Numbered from the stretch's first letter, positions 25,837 through 34,623 are shown. The stretch is 64,000 nt of DNA from Nocardia kruczakiae NBRC 101016 (GCF_001612965.1 NZ_BDBL01000018.1:1-64000), one strand, 5' to 3'. Made by a program: numbers and translations. The notes: generated by a model from the sequence alone, not told the origin.

Positions 25837-27344
25837 ACGACGATCCGGCCGACGCCGCGCCCACACCACCCGGCACTCCGGACGACACCACCGGATCGAA
25901 CGCTCTCGGACCCGCGCCGGACCACTCGGCCCCGCCCGCGGCGGTGCGGCCCCGACCGCCGGCACTGCCGACGATTTCGCTGCGGCGCCGGGTAACCCTC
26001 ACTGCCGCAGCCATTTCCGGGCTCGCACTGATCGTGGTGGCGCTGGCGGTGCACAGTCTGTTCGGGGTCGTGGTGGCGCGCAGCGCGAATACGGTACTCA
26101 CCGACCGAGTCCAGCTGGCCCGGCAGCTCGCGCAGCAGAACACCCCGCCCGCGGAGTTGATCGCCCGCGTGGACAATCGCTCGGTACGAGCCCGGCTGGT
26201 CCTCACCGACGGCAGTGTCTACGGCAGCCTCTCGCCCCGGCATGCCGGGGACGGCAGCCCCCGGACCAGAACCGTCACCCTCGGCGGTGGCGGAACGGTG
26301 GATCGCGCCAGGCTCACCCTCCAGGTCGACACCCCGCTATTGACCGCGCTGCGGTCACGACTCGGCCTGGTCCTGATCGGGGTGACCGCCACGGCCATCG
26401 TCGCCATCACGGCCGCGCTGTGGGTGGGATTGCGCCACGCGCTGGCGCCCCTGGATTCGATGACCCGGCTGGCCCGCGAGATCGCTCGCGGTGGCCGCGG
26501 CCGCCGCCTCTCCCCCACCCGCACCGATACCGAATTGGGCCGCACGGCGAGCGCTTTCGACGAGATGCTGGACGCCCTGGAGGGCGCCGAAGCCCGGGCA
26601 CGGGCCTCCGAACAACAGATGCGCGCCTTCGTCGGCGACGCCGCTCACGAACTGCGCACGCCCATCGCCGGCATCAAGGCCATGGCCGAAGCGGTCCTGC
26701 ACCAGCCCGCCGACACCGGACCCGAAGAGCGCGAACGCATGTATCTGCTGCTGGTCCGCGAAGCCCAGCGCGCCGGGCGCCTGGTGGAGGATCTGCTCGA
26801 CATGGCCCGCATCGACGCCGGGCTCACCCTGTATCGGCAATCGGTCGACCTGTACGAACTCGCGCACGCCCAGGTCGACCGCATGCGAATCCTGCACCCC
26901 GACATCGACTTCCGGCTCACCGGCCACACCGTGCTCACCCTCGCCGATCCCGAGCGGGTGGGCCAGATCCTGGTGAACCTGCTCGCCAATGCGTGTCAGG
27001 CCACTCCCCCAGGCGGCGCGGTCTCCCTCACCGTGGGAACGGTCGGCGACACCGATACGGGCATCACCCCATCGGAAATCCGCGTCGCCGACACCGGTCC
27101 CGGTGTACCGGCCACCGAGCGCGAACACATCTTCGGGCGCTTGGTGCGGTTGGATACGAGCCGGGACCGCCGCCGCGACGGTGCCGGGATGGGGCTGGCC
27201 ATCGCACGCGGTATCGCCCGCGCCCACGGCGGCGACCTGCGCTGCGTGGAGCCGCCACCCGGAACCACCGGCGCGGTATTCGTGCTGACGCTGCCCGCCC
27301 GGGAAGTCGGTCCGACATCGCCGGAAGGGCCGTCCCCCGCCTGA
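25833..27344 (+). CDS. Sensor histidine kinase
   Basis: This 503-residue membrane kinase has a Pro-rich cytoplasmic N-terminus (about 1-47), a first helix (about 52-72), a periplasmic sensor of about 95 residues, and a second helix (about 175-197). HAMP and HisKA domains follow, with phosphorylated H272 in GDAAHELRTPIAG. The ATP-binding domain shows the N box (VNLLANACQATPPGG), G1 (VADTGPGVP) and G2 (GAGMGLAIARGIARAHGG). It overlaps the response regulator gene by four bases. The periplasmic domain has no recognisable sensor fold. The neighbouring hemophore-like secreted protein hints at an envelope or haem-related signal, but that is inference. Confidence 0.93.
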   Translation: MNDDPADAAPTPPGTPDDTTGSNALGPAPDHSAPPAAVRPRPPALPTISLRRRVTLTAAAISGLALIVVALAVHSLFGVVVARSANTVLTDRVQLARQLAQQNTPPAELIARVDNRSVRARLVLTDGSVYGSLSPRHAGDGSPRTRTVTLGGGGTVDRARLTLQVDTPLLTALRSRLGLVLIGVTATAIVAITAALWVGLRHALAPLDSMTRLAREIARGGRGRRLSPTRTDTELGRTASAFDEMLDALEGAEARARASEQQMRAFVGDAAHELRTPIAGIKAMAEAVLHQPADTGPEERERMYLLLVREAQRAGRLVEDLLDMARIDAGLTLYRQSVDLYELAHAQVDRMRILHPDIDFRLTGHTVLTLADPERVGQILVNLLANACQATPPGGAVSLTVGTVGDTDTGITPSEIRVADTGPGVPATEREHIFGRLVRLDTSRDRRRDGAGMGLAIARGIARAHGGDLRCVEPPPGTTGAVFVLTLPAREVGPTSPEGPSPA

Positions 27345-27396
27345 GGATCGGCTGAAGATCGCGTACGCCCACTCGGCGTTTTCAGGGTCCTTTCAG
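27341..27396. promoter_or_regulatory. Paired TCAG direct repeats upstream of the hemophore-like gene
   Basis: TTTCAG occurs at 27380-27385 and 27391-27396 (period 11). A second pair in the opposite orientation, CTGAGG at 27341-27346 and CTGAAG at 27352-27357, also has period 11. The arrangement suits dimers of an OmpR-type regulator, probably the one encoded immediately upstream. Confidence 0.6.
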
Positions 27397-27451
27397 ATTC
27401 GGCGCGCAGATTCGGAGCCGACATCATCCCGTCACGAATGGAGTTACCGGT

Positions 27452-27781
27452 ATGAAGCGCACTGTCGCCGCCCTGCTGGCCGGCACCGCCGGAATCGCCG
27501 CCCTGGCTGTCGCCGTGCCCGGCGTCGCCTCGGCCGACGCCCCGCAGTGCAGCCCGCAGGCACGCGCCCAGGTTCAGGCCCAGACCGCTCCGCAGGTCGC
27601 CGCATTCCTGGCGAGCCACCCGGATCTGGCCGCCGAACTGGCCAAGGTGAAGGGGCTGCCGAAGGAGCAGCGCAAGGCCGAGATGCAGGCCTACCGCCAG
27701 GGCCACCAGCAGGAGCTGAAGGACTTCCGCGGGGTACGGCAGCCGCTGATCGACTACCGCAAGTCCTGCCACAAGAAGTAG
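27452..27781 (+). CDS. Hemophore-related secreted protein
   Basis: This 109-residue protein has a clear Sec signal peptide (MKRTVAALLAGTAGIAAL, cleavage near ASADA, about residue 29). The mature helical domain has two cysteines (PQCSPQ and KSCHK) and the pattern AAFLASHPDLAAELAKVKGL, typical of the mycobacterial haem-binding/hemophore-related family. GGAG lies upstream of ATG 27452. It follows the histidine kinase gene by 107 bases, with regulator-like direct repeats in between, so it may be the output of the two-component system. Binding of haem is a family inference; axial ligands cannot be assigned here. Confidence 0.8.
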   Translation: MKRTVAALLAGTAGIAALAVAVPGVASADAPQCSPQARAQVQAQTAPQVAAFLASHPDLAAELAKVKGLPKEQRKAEMQAYRQGHQQELKDFRGVRQPLIDYRKSCHKK

Positions 27782-27808
27782 CGGCCGCGCGTCGGCATCC
27801 GAATACGG

Positions 27809-27842
27809 CGAGGGCGCCCCGGGAGTTCCCGGGGCGCCCTCG
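27809..27842. terminator. Bidirectional terminator
   Basis: A perfect 16-bp GC-rich stem (27809-27824 with 27827-27842) has a 2-base loop. It lies between the convergent hemophore-like and malic enzyme genes. Confidence 0.85.
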
Positions 27843-27860
27843 TTGTGTTCGAACCTGTTG

Positions 27861-29081
27861 TTACGCAACACCTTCCGCGCGCGCGGCGGCGGCCACGGCC
27901 TCGGCGACCGCCGGCGCGACCCGAGGGTCGAGCGGGCTGGGGATGATCTTGTCGACCGAGAGCTCGTCGGCCACGACACCGAAGATGGCGTTGGCGGCCG
28001 CGACCTTCATCCCCTCGGTGATCCGGCGCGCACCGGCATCCAGCGCACCCTTGAACACGCCCGGGAAGGCGAGCACGTTGTTGATCTGGTTCGGGAAGTC
28101 GCTGCGGCCGGTCGCCACGATGGCGGCGTAGCGGTGCGCGACCTCCGGATGGATCTCCGGGTCCGGGTTCGACATGGCGAACACGATCGACTCCGGCGCC
28201 ATCGAGGCGATCAATTCCTCGGCGATGGTCCCGGCCGACAGGCCCAGGAACACATCCGCACCGGCCAGGGCCTCGGCCGCACCGCCGGTGATGCCGCGCG
28301 GGTTGGTGCGCGCGGCCAGATCGGCCTTCACCTCGTTGAGGTCCGCGCGGTCCCGGCTCACGATGCCCTTCGAGTCGAGCACCACCACATCCGACACTCC
28401 CGCGGCCAGCAGGATGTTCGAGCAGGCCACACCCGCGGCGCCGGCGCCGGAGACGACCACCTTCAGGTCGGCGATATCGCGGCCCTGCACCTTGGCCGCA
28501 CCGTTGAGCGCGGCCAGCACCACGATGGCGGTGCCGTGCTGGTCGTCGTGCATGACCGGGCAGTCCAGCGCCTCGACGACGCGCTTCTCGATCTCGAAGC
28601 AACGCGGGGCGGAGATGTCCTCCAGGTTCACCGCGCCGAAGCTCGGCCGCAGGCGCACCAGGGTCTCCACGATCTCGTCGACATCCTTGGTGTCGAGCAC
28701 GATCGGAATCGAGTCCAGCCCGGCGAACTTCTTGAACAGCGCGGCCTTGCCCTCCATGACCGGCAGCGACGCCCGCGGGCCGATATCGCCGAGGCCGAGC
28801 ACCGCGGTGCCGTCGCTCACCACGACCACCAGCCGGTCGGTCCACGTGTAGCGCTTGGCCAGCGCCTCGTCCTTGTGGATGGCGCGACTCACCTGCGCGA
28901 CGCCCGGCGTGTACGCGATGGACAGATCCCGCTGGGTCTCCAGCGGTGAGGACAATTCCACCGAAAGCTTGCCACCGAGATGGCCGGCGAAAATTTCCTC
29001 GTGCGTGATAGCGGACAGATCGGTCGTATCGGTTTCACGGCTCGCTGTAGTGGCATTCGGTGCGTCAGTCACAGATGACAC
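27861..29081 (-). CDS. NAD(P)-dependent malic enzyme
   Basis: This 406-residue enzyme oxidatively decarboxylates malate to pyruvate. The N-terminal malic domain has SIAYTPGVAQVSRAI, VVSDGTAVLGLGDIGPRA (with the catalytic region around it) and metal-ligand motifs NLEDISAPRCFEIE and MHDDQHGTAIV. The NAD-binding domain shows VVSGAGAAGVAC, and FAMSNPDPEIHPEVA and FPNQINNVLAFPGVFKGALDAGA follow. The short form is typical of bacterial enzymes without a C-terminal phosphotransacetylase-like domain. It is monocistronic, facing the hemophore-like gene across a strong hairpin. Cofactor choice (NAD or NADP) is not certain from sequence. Confidence 0.95.
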   Translation of the reverse strand: MSSVTDAPNATTASRETDTTDLSAITHEEIFAGHLGGKLSVELSSPLETQRDLSIAYTPGVAQVSRAIHKDEALAKRYTWTDRLVVVVSDGTAVLGLGDIGPRASLPVMEGKAALFKKFAGLDSIPIVLDTKDVDEIVETLVRLRPSFGAVNLEDISAPRCFEIEKRVVEALDCPVMHDDQHGTAIVVLAALNGAAKVQGRDIADLKVVVSGAGAAGVACSNILLAAGVSDVVVLDSKGIVSRDRADLNEVKADLAARTNPRGITGGAAEALAGADVFLGLSAGTIAEELIASMAPESIVFAMSNPDPEIHPEVAHRYAAIVATGRSDFPNQINNVLAFPGVFKGALDAGARRITEGMKVAAANAIFGVVADELSVDKIIPSPLDPRVAPAVAEAVAAAARAEGVA

Positions 29082-29626
29082 GATTTCACTCCTGCTCGGT
29101 CCGGGCTGAACCGGCTCACGGTTACCGCCGGGTTTTCGTATTAAAGGTCTTCGGAATTCGAACGATGTGCGCCGACCGGGCGTTCACGCGGTCGCGCAAA
29201 ACCGTTCGGTGATTACGTCGCATCGCGTGTTTGCGATCCGGGCTTCTTTGCGATCTGGCCGCGCACGATCCATCGAGCGAGAACCGGACGGGTGGTCCGG
29301 GCAAGGCTATGGGGTGATCCGCGGATCGGAGCCGTGCGTCACGAACCGAAGGTCACCAACCGTCCCGGACCGGGCGGTGGCGTCGGCCGGGAATCCGCAA
29401 CATTCTGCCAGTAGGAACAGGGAGTTGCAAAATCGCTCCTCGACCGGGGCGCGATCCGCTCGGATGCGGGACCGGCCCGAGGCCGGGTGTCTACTGCCAT
29501 CTTCCGAGGGTAGGGCCGCCGAATTACCTGCGCGTAAGGGGAAACTCGCCCGTGCTGGGAAGCGGCGGTGAACAGTCCCACCGGGAACCGGAACGCCGGT
29601 GTGAGCTCAGGGCCCCATCCGGCACA
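29082..29626. other. 545-bp intergenic region
   Basis: This lies between the malic enzyme start and the 3' end of the flavoprotein gene. The first part is somewhat less GC-rich and should hold the malic enzyme promoter. No conserved protein, RNA or clear repeat was recognised in the rest; short frames on both strands look like chance frames. Confidence 0.4.
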
Positions 29627-31249
29627 TCATGCCGGGCGCACCCAGATCTCGTTCACGCCGCCCGTGAGCAGGCGGCGGCGCCAGTCGCGGGCCGGGCCGG
29701 GATGATCGGTGCGCCGATGCAGGCCCCGGGTTTCGGTCCGGGCCAGGGCGCTGTATTTCGTCCAGCGGGCCACGGCCAGCAATGCCGCGGCCTGCCGGGC
29801 CCGAACCTGGTCGGCGCCGGTGCCGCCGAGTCCGTATTCGGTGACCGGCCACATCGCGTCGAGTTCGGCGATGCTGTCGCGCAGACTGCCCGCACTGCGC
29901 CAGTAGCTGCGCCGCAGCGGCAGCGTATGTTCCTGCACCAGCCCGATCACCGCACGAGGATCGATGTCGGCGCGCGCATCGGCCCCCAGGTGATGATTCA
30001 GCCCGGCCCCCGGAACCGGCCGTGCGTCCCCGATCCGGCCGCGGCGGCGAGCGAACCGCGCCGCGCCCGATCCGGCCCACATCCCGGACGAGATCGCCCA
30101 CCCGCCACCGTGCCCGTCGAATCCGCCGACGGCACCGGTGATCGGTTCCCGCGAGGCCACGTCGCCTGCGGCATACAGCCCGGGAACCGTTGTGGCGCAA
30201 TCGAATCCGATCAACCTGACCCCGCCCGAACCACGCACCGTACCTTGCAGCACCGGACGCAACCGCACCCAGCCGGACCGAGGATCGATCGACGCCCCGA
30301 CGGAATCGGCACCGGTCACGGACACCGCCGCGGTCCCCGCGGGCGCCGCCGACGCCGGGCCGTACCGGACCGCCGGCGCCGGCGGAATGTCGGCGTAGAC
30401 CGCCTGCCCCTGCGCCAGCGCGGCGAGGGCCGCGGACCGGGCGGTGAAGTCGTCACCGTCGATGCGAGCTCCCGATTCGTCGTACAGGTTCGCGAACCGG
30501 GGCTCGCGCAGATCGCTCATCGTGGCGAGTCCGTACGCGCCGGAGAACTCCATCCCCGACAGTTCGGTGCCCGCCTCCACCGCCATCAGCAACCCCTCAC
30601 CGGTGTCGACATCTGTTCCGGCGCCGCCGGCCAGGAATGCGCAGCCACCCGTCGCGAGCACCACCGCGCCCGCGCGGACCGTCCAGCCGCGGTAGTGGTC
30701 GTCGCCGGCCACCCCACCGGCCCCGCAGACCACACCGTCGCCGTCGACCAGCAGATACAGCGCCGGATGATGGTCGACGACCCGCACACCCAACCGGAAC
30801 AGGGTGCGCCGCAGCGCCGCCAGATACCGCCGGCCCTCGAGATGGACGCGCGTCCCGAGCCCGTCTCCGGTCTGCCGGTATCCCCAGCGCAGCAGATGGG
30901 CGATGCGGTGATGCGTTTCGCCGAGCACCCGGTCCATCCACTCGGGGTCACCGAGGTCGCCGCCGTGCGACAGACTGCGCACCAGTGCCCGCTCCCGATC
31001 CGGTCCCGGCGGGATATCCCACAGTGCGACAACGCCTTTCGACGTCGGTCCGCATTCCCCGGAACGCCCCTTGTCGACCAGGATCACCCGCGCTCCGGCC
31101 GTCGCCGCCGTCAACGCCGCCCAGGCGCCCGCCGGACCGCCACCCACCACCAGCACATCGGCGGACGCCTCCGCCGCGATCTCGGATTCCGCGCGAATAG
31201 TAGACCGGCTACGCACGCTCACAAAGGAAAATATTCGGCCACAATTCAT
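29627..31249 (-). CDS. FAD-binding protein, fumarate reductase/aspartate oxidase-like flavoprotein
   Basis: This 540-residue flavoprotein has an N-terminal dinucleotide site (ADVLVVGGGPAGAWAALTAA with E/D-type acidic end VDKGRSG) and the SLSHGGDLGDPEWMD block seen in fumarate-reductase/APS-reductase-like flavoproteins. A late FAD contact is VPGLYAAGDVASREP with GGFDGHGGGWAISSG, and a helical C-terminal domain contains LRRSYWRSAGSLRDSIAELD. Catalytic His/Arg residues could not be assigned securely, so the substrate is open. It is preceded, on the same strand, by a small membrane protein and a PHP-domain gene with tight spacing, so they may form an operon. Start ATG 31249; GTG near 31219 is also possible. 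Confidence 0.78.
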   Translation of the reverse strand: MNCGRIFSFVSVRSRSTIRAESEIAAEASADVLVVGGGPAGAWAALTAATAGARVILVDKGRSGECGPTSKGVVALWDIPPGPDRERALVRSLSHGGDLGDPEWMDRVLGETHHRIAHLLRWGYRQTGDGLGTRVHLEGRRYLAALRRTLFRLGVRVVDHHPALYLLVDGDGVVCGAGGVAGDDHYRGWTVRAGAVVLATGGCAFLAGGAGTDVDTGEGLLMAVEAGTELSGMEFSGAYGLATMSDLREPRFANLYDESGARIDGDDFTARSAALAALAQGQAVYADIPPAPAVRYGPASAAPAGTAAVSVTGADSVGASIDPRSGWVRLRPVLQGTVRGSGGVRLIGFDCATTVPGLYAAGDVASREPITGAVGGFDGHGGGWAISSGMWAGSGAARFARRRGRIGDARPVPGAGLNHHLGADARADIDPRAVIGLVQEHTLPLRRSYWRSAGSLRDSIAELDAMWPVTEYGLGGTGADQVRARQAAALLAVARWTKYSALARTETRGLHRRTDHPGPARDWRRRLLTGGVNEIWVRPA

Positions 31250-31273
31250 CCGGCCGCAACTGTTACGCGAAGG

Positions 31274-31540
31274 CTAATTCCACCATTGCGTAACCAATAG
31301 GTAACCCGCCGCCACAAAGACGACCAGCGATCCGAAAAACGCCGAAATTCCCCGACGTCGATCGGAAAAAATTTGCGCGCCGAGTGCCAGCACCGCCATT
31401 CCGATATGCCAGGCGACACTGCTCGCACCCGGTCCCGGAAATCCGCGCCGCACCCCGAGGACCGCCGCGCCGACGACGACCGCGGCGAGCACCACCAGTC
31501 CGGCGGCCACGGTTCCGCTGAGCGCCCGCACGACTCTCAC
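31274..31540 (-). CDS. Small three-helix membrane protein
   Basis: This 88-residue protein has three predicted membrane segments: TVAAGLVVLAAVVVGAAVLG, HIGMAVLALGAQIF and AFFGSLVVFVAAGYLLV. The start is GTG 31540, whose bases overlap the TGA of the PHP gene in a GTGA junction, which fixes the start much better than the longer open frame. No family was recognised. Coupling with the PHP gene and the flavoprotein gene 24 bases downstream suggests a shared transcript. The N-terminus is basic (RVVRALSG), consistent with an inside N-terminus. Confidence 0.7.
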   Translation of the reverse strand: MRVVRALSGTVAAGLVVLAAVVVGAAVLGVRRGFPGPGASSVAWHIGMAVLALGAQIFSDRRRGISAFFGSLVVFVAAGYLLVTQWWN

Positions 31541-32400
31541 GAGGCGATCACCGCGACCCCGCTCGCCTTCTCGGCCAGACGCTCGAATTGCTCTGCGTCC
31601 GTGGTGCATTCACCCAGGCCCACGGATTTGTCGGCGCCGTGATAGTCCGAGGATCCGGTGCCGATGAGGTCCAGTTCGCGTGCCAGCTCGCGGAGCACCG
31701 CCCGGTCGGCCGGATTGTGATCGGGGTGATCGATCTCGAGTCCGCCCAGCCCGTGCCCGGCCAGATCGCGGATGTCGTCGATCGCCAGCAGCCGCCCGCG
31801 GGTGCGGGCCCGCGCGTGCGCGACCACGGTCACTCCGCCGGCCGCCGCGACCATGTCCACCGCCTGCCGCAACGGGGTGTCGGCCTTCTCGACGTAGTAG
31901 CGGCCACGGGGCGCGAGCAGTTCGTCGAAGGCCGCGCCGACCGTCGGGACCACACCGGCCTCGACCAGCGCTCGCGCCAGATGGGGTCGTCCCGCCGCCG
32001 GGCCCGCGGCCGCGAGGACCGCGTCCGGATCGATCGGCAGGCCGTCGGCCACCATGAGATCGGCCATCGCGCGCACCCGCGATACCCGTTCGGTGCGCAA
32101 CCGCTCGCGTTCGGCGGCGAAGGCGGCATCGGCCGGATCGAACAGATAGGCCAGCAGATGCACCGGCACCGGCCAGCCGTCCTCCCCCATGCCGACGCAG
32201 GACATCTCCATCCCGCGCACCAAACGCAGCCCAGCGGGCAACGCGGCGACCGCCTCGTCCCACCCGGAGGTGGTGTCGTGATCGGTGATCGCCACCACGT
32301 CCAGCCCCGCCGCGGCGGCCGCGCGCATCAGCTCGCCGGGAGTGTCTGTGCCGTCGGATGCGGTCGAATGGGTGTGGAGGTCGATGCGCACGCGTTCCAT
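31537..32400 (-). CDS. PHP domain-containing phosphoesterase
   Basis: This 287-residue protein starts VRIDLHTHSTASDGTDTPGEL, the PHP metal motif HxH. Further ligands are in DVVAITDHDTTSGWDEA, in VVAHARARTR, and near the end in GLEIDHPDHNP and GTGSSDYHG. The YciV/TrpH-type group includes 3',5'-nucleotide phosphatases and a 5'-3' exonuclease acting on short RNA, so a phosphoesterase role is likely. ATG 32400 is chosen; a TTG at 32409 is possible. It is divergent from corA with only 23 bases between starts, so the two promoters overlap. The last four bases are shared with the small membrane gene. Confidence 0.9.
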   Translation of the reverse strand: MERVRIDLHTHSTASDGTDTPGELMRAAAAAGLDVVAITDHDTTSGWDEAVAALPAGLRLVRGMEMSCVGMGEDGWPVPVHLLAYLFDPADAAFAAERERLRTERVSRVRAMADLMVADGLPIDPDAVLAAAGPAAGRPHLARALVEAGVVPTVGAAFDELLAPRGRYYVEKADTPLRQAVDMVAAAGGVTVVAHARARTRGRLLAIDDIRDLAGHGLGGLEIDHPDHNPADRAVLRELARELDLIGTGSSDYHGADKSVGLGECTTDAEQFERLAEKASGVAVIAS

Positions 32401-32423
32401 CTTGCCCAACTAGCATCCGGGAC

Positions 32424-33506
32424 GTGCCCTCGATACCGCCGTTTCCCCCGTTCCGTGGCTCCGGGAGGTCGCGGCGCGGGCCGCAGCTGCCCCGGATCCC
32501 GGTCCCCACCGCCCGTGCGATCGTCGACTGCGGCGTCTATGTCGACGGCCATCGGCAGTCCGGGCATGTGACCCCGGCGGATGCGCTGGCGCAGGTACGC
32601 GAGCGCGGCGACGGCTTCGTCTGGGTGGGTATGCACGCTCCGGACGCGGACCAGATGGCCGAGGTCGCCGAGATTTTCGGCCTGCACGAACTCGCGGTCG
32701 AAGATGCCGTGCACGCGCATCAGCGCCCCAAACTGGAACGCTACGACGACACCCTGTTCCTGGTGCTGCGCACCGTGAAATATCTCGAACACGACCCCAA
32801 TTCGGTCAGCGAGATCGTGCAGACCGGCGAGATCATGATCTTCGTGGGCGCGAATTTCGTGGTCACCGTCCGTCACGGCGAGCACACCGCGCTGAAGGTG
32901 GTTCGCGAGGAGATGGAGAAGCATCCCGAACGCCTGGCGCTGGGGCCCGGGGCGGTCCTGCACGCCGTCGCCGACCACGTGGTGGATTCGTATCTGCTGG
33001 TGACCCAGTCGGTCGAAGACGATGTGGAGGGGATGGAGGAAGAGGTCTTCACCCCGCGCAGCCGGCTCACCATCGAGGCCATCTATCAGCTCAAGCGCGA
33101 GGTGGTGGAGTTGCGTCGGGCGGTCAACCCGCTGGCGTTGCCGCTACAGGTGCTCAGCCGCAGTTCGGAACTGCCGATGCCGAAGGAGATCCGCCGCTAT
33201 CTGCGTGACGTCGCCGACCACCACACCGCGGTCGCCGAACGGATCAGCGATTTCGACGAGGCGCTCAGCGCGCTGATCAACGCGGCGCTGGCGAAGGTGA
33301 GCGTCCAGCAGAACACCGATATGCGCAAGATCTCGGCCTGGGCCGCGATGGCCGCGGTGCCCACCATGATCGCCGGCATCTACGGTATGAATTTCACCCA
33401 TATGCCGGAGCTGTCGTGGACCTACGGCTACGGGATGGTGTGGGTGGTGATCCTGGTCATCTGCGGCGCGCTGTTCGTCGCGCTGCGGCGTAACAAGTGG
33501 TTGTGA
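32424..33506 (+). CDS. corA: Magnesium/cobalt transporter CorA
   Basis: This 360-residue CorA-family channel has a long cytoplasmic N-terminal domain, the stalk helix (TPRSRLTIEAIYQLKREVVELRR) and two C-terminal membrane helices. The signature YGMNF has GMN at residues 321-323, and the C-terminus is basic (ALRRNKWL). CorA pentamers conduct Mg2+ into the cell. GTG 32424 is the start; the frame upstream overlaps the PHP gene and carries no similarity. The start is only 23 bases from the divergent PHP start, so the transcript may have a very short or no leader. It corresponds in position to corA in the M. tuberculosis block. Confidence 0.95.
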   Translation: MPSIPPFPPFRGSGRSRRGPQLPRIPVPTARAIVDCGVYVDGHRQSGHVTPADALAQVRERGDGFVWVGMHAPDADQMAEVAEIFGLHELAVEDAVHAHQRPKLERYDDTLFLVLRTVKYLEHDPNSVSEIVQTGEIMIFVGANFVVTVRHGEHTALKVVREEMEKHPERLALGPGAVLHAVADHVVDSYLLVTQSVEDDVEGMEEEVFTPRSRLTIEAIYQLKREVVELRRAVNPLALPLQVLSRSSELPMPKEIRRYLRDVADHHTAVAERISDFDEALSALINAALAKVSVQQNTDMRKISAWAAMAAVPTMIAGIYGMNFTHMPELSWTYGYGMVWVVILVICGALFVALRRNKWL

Positions 33507-33509
33507 GGA

Positions 33510-34109
33510 CTACAGATTCGCCGCGGCGCGGTGCGGATCGCGGATGTCGATCCCCGCTTCGGTCCACGCGTCCCGCAGCGCCGCGGCCCCGCGCACTCGC
33601 ACCCATGCCGCCTCGGTGGCGGTGATCGGCGCGACCGACAGGAATCGCACCGGATCGGCGGGCTCCGGCAGGGGGACTTCATCGATATCCGCCTCGCCCA
33701 GCAGCACCGCGGTGAAGGGAGCGTTGTGCCACAACGGCTCTCCCAGGTCGAGCAGCGCATCCGGTTGCAGCACAACGCCTTCCACCGACGGAGCGGCGAT
33801 CAGCACACCGAGTCCGCGCGGCAGCCCCGCCTGTGCACCGGCGCCGCCGCGCAGCGTCAGCACCAATTCGGCGCGCGGGCCGCGTACGGGATCGGCCAGG
33901 GCCGCCGCGGAATCGGTCATCGGATGCCGGGAGCCACCGAGGGTGACGTAGTGCACGAACTCGCCGTCGGGGATGCGCAGGATGTCGATCGGTTCCAGGC
34001 CGAGGAAGGTCACCGACGCGGAGTCGAAGCGCGTGTCGTCGAATCCCGGCCCCGTCCGGGGAATGCCGAAATGCGTCAGTACCGCGGACCGCACCTGATC
34101 GAGTTCCAT
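33510..34109 (-). CDS. Suppressor-of-fused (SUFU) domain protein
   Basis: This 199-residue soluble protein starts MELDQVRSAVLTHFG and has the SUFU-like pattern DILRIPDGEFVHYVTLGGSRHPM, AELVLTLRGGAG, then EPLWHNAPFTAVLLGEADIDEVPLPEPADPVRFLSVAPIT. Bacterial SUFU-domain proteins are often small immunity or housekeeping proteins of unknown role. It is convergent with corA, four bases from its stop, and lies 22 bases upstream of nothing else on its strand except the stress protein gene at 34132. No toxin gene is adjacent, so an immunity role is not supported here. Confidence 0.8.
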   Translation of the reverse strand: MELDQVRSAVLTHFGIPRTGPGFDDTRFDSASVTFLGLEPIDILRIPDGEFVHYVTLGGSRHPMTDSAAALADPVRGPRAELVLTLRGGAGAQAGLPRGLGVLIAAPSVEGVVLQPDALLDLGEPLWHNAPFTAVLLGEADIDEVPLPEPADPVRFLSVAPITATEAAWVRVRGAAALRDAWTEAGIDIRDPHRAAANL

Positions 34110-34131
34110 AGCCCTAGAGCGTGCCAGAGCC

Positions 34132-34623
34132 CTACAGCGCCAGGCGCGCCAGCATATCCCGCGCCTGCTCGGCGACCTTCGGATCACACAGCACGTCGTA
34201 GCGTCCGGCGACCAACTGCATGGTGGACGCGAAGTCGCGGGTGCCGCGGGTGGCGGCGTACGGGATCACCGCCGAGATGAGCCCGAAGATGACGCCGCCG
34301 ACCAGGCCGACCACCAGCGGCCCGATCACGCCACCCGTGGTGAACAGGCTCAGCAGCAACCCCAGGAACAGGCCCAGCCAGGCGCCCGAAACCATGCCGC
34401 CGCCAATGACTTTGCCCCAGGTGAGCCGGCCCAGCACTCGTTCGACCTGCATCAGATCGACACCCACGATGGTCATGTTCTCCACCGGGAACTGGTTGTC
34501 GGCCAGATAGTCGACCGCCCGCTGCGCCTCGGCATAGGTCGGATAGGAGGCGACCGGCCACCCCGACGGCGGCGTCGGCAAGCCGGGCCGATTGCGATTC
34601 GGACTACCCAACGGATTGGTCAT
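34132..34623 (-). CDS. General stress protein 17M-like membrane protein (Rv1234-like)
   Basis: This 163-residue protein has an N-terminal YflT/GSP17M-like segment (VASYPTYAEAQRAVDYLADN, VENMTIVGVDLMQVERVLG) and two central glycine-rich membrane helices (GGGMVSGAWLGLFLGLLLSL and VGLVGGVIFGLISAV), then a C-terminal soluble tail. The family is linked to general stress in Bacillus; the biochemical role is unknown. It sits beside corA in the block that matches M. tuberculosis, where the homologous position holds Rv1234. Its stop is 22 bases from the SUFU-domain start, so the SUFU gene may be read from the same transcript. Confidence 0.85.
   Translation of the reverse strand: MTNPLGSPNRNRPGLPTPPSGWPVASYPTYAEAQRAVDYLADNQFPVENMTIVGVDLMQVERVLGRLTWGKVIGGGMVSGAWLGLFLGLLLSLFTTGGVIGPLVVGLVGGVIFGLISAVIPYAATRGTRDFASTMQLVAGRYDVLCDPKVAEQARDMLARLAL

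Noticed and set aside
29167-29571. 134-codon frame in the malic enzyme upstream region
   Set aside because: Irregular composition and no ribosome-binding site; the region looks non-coding.
31274-31609. Longer start (31609) for the three-helix membrane protein
   Set aside because: It would overlap the PHP gene by 70 bases with an Arg-rich leader; GTG 31540 in the GTGA junction is a far better start.
33510-34109. Immunity-protein reading of the SUFU-domain gene
   Set aside because: SUFU-domain proteins can be polymorphic-toxin immunity proteins, but no toxin or toxin fragment lies nearby.
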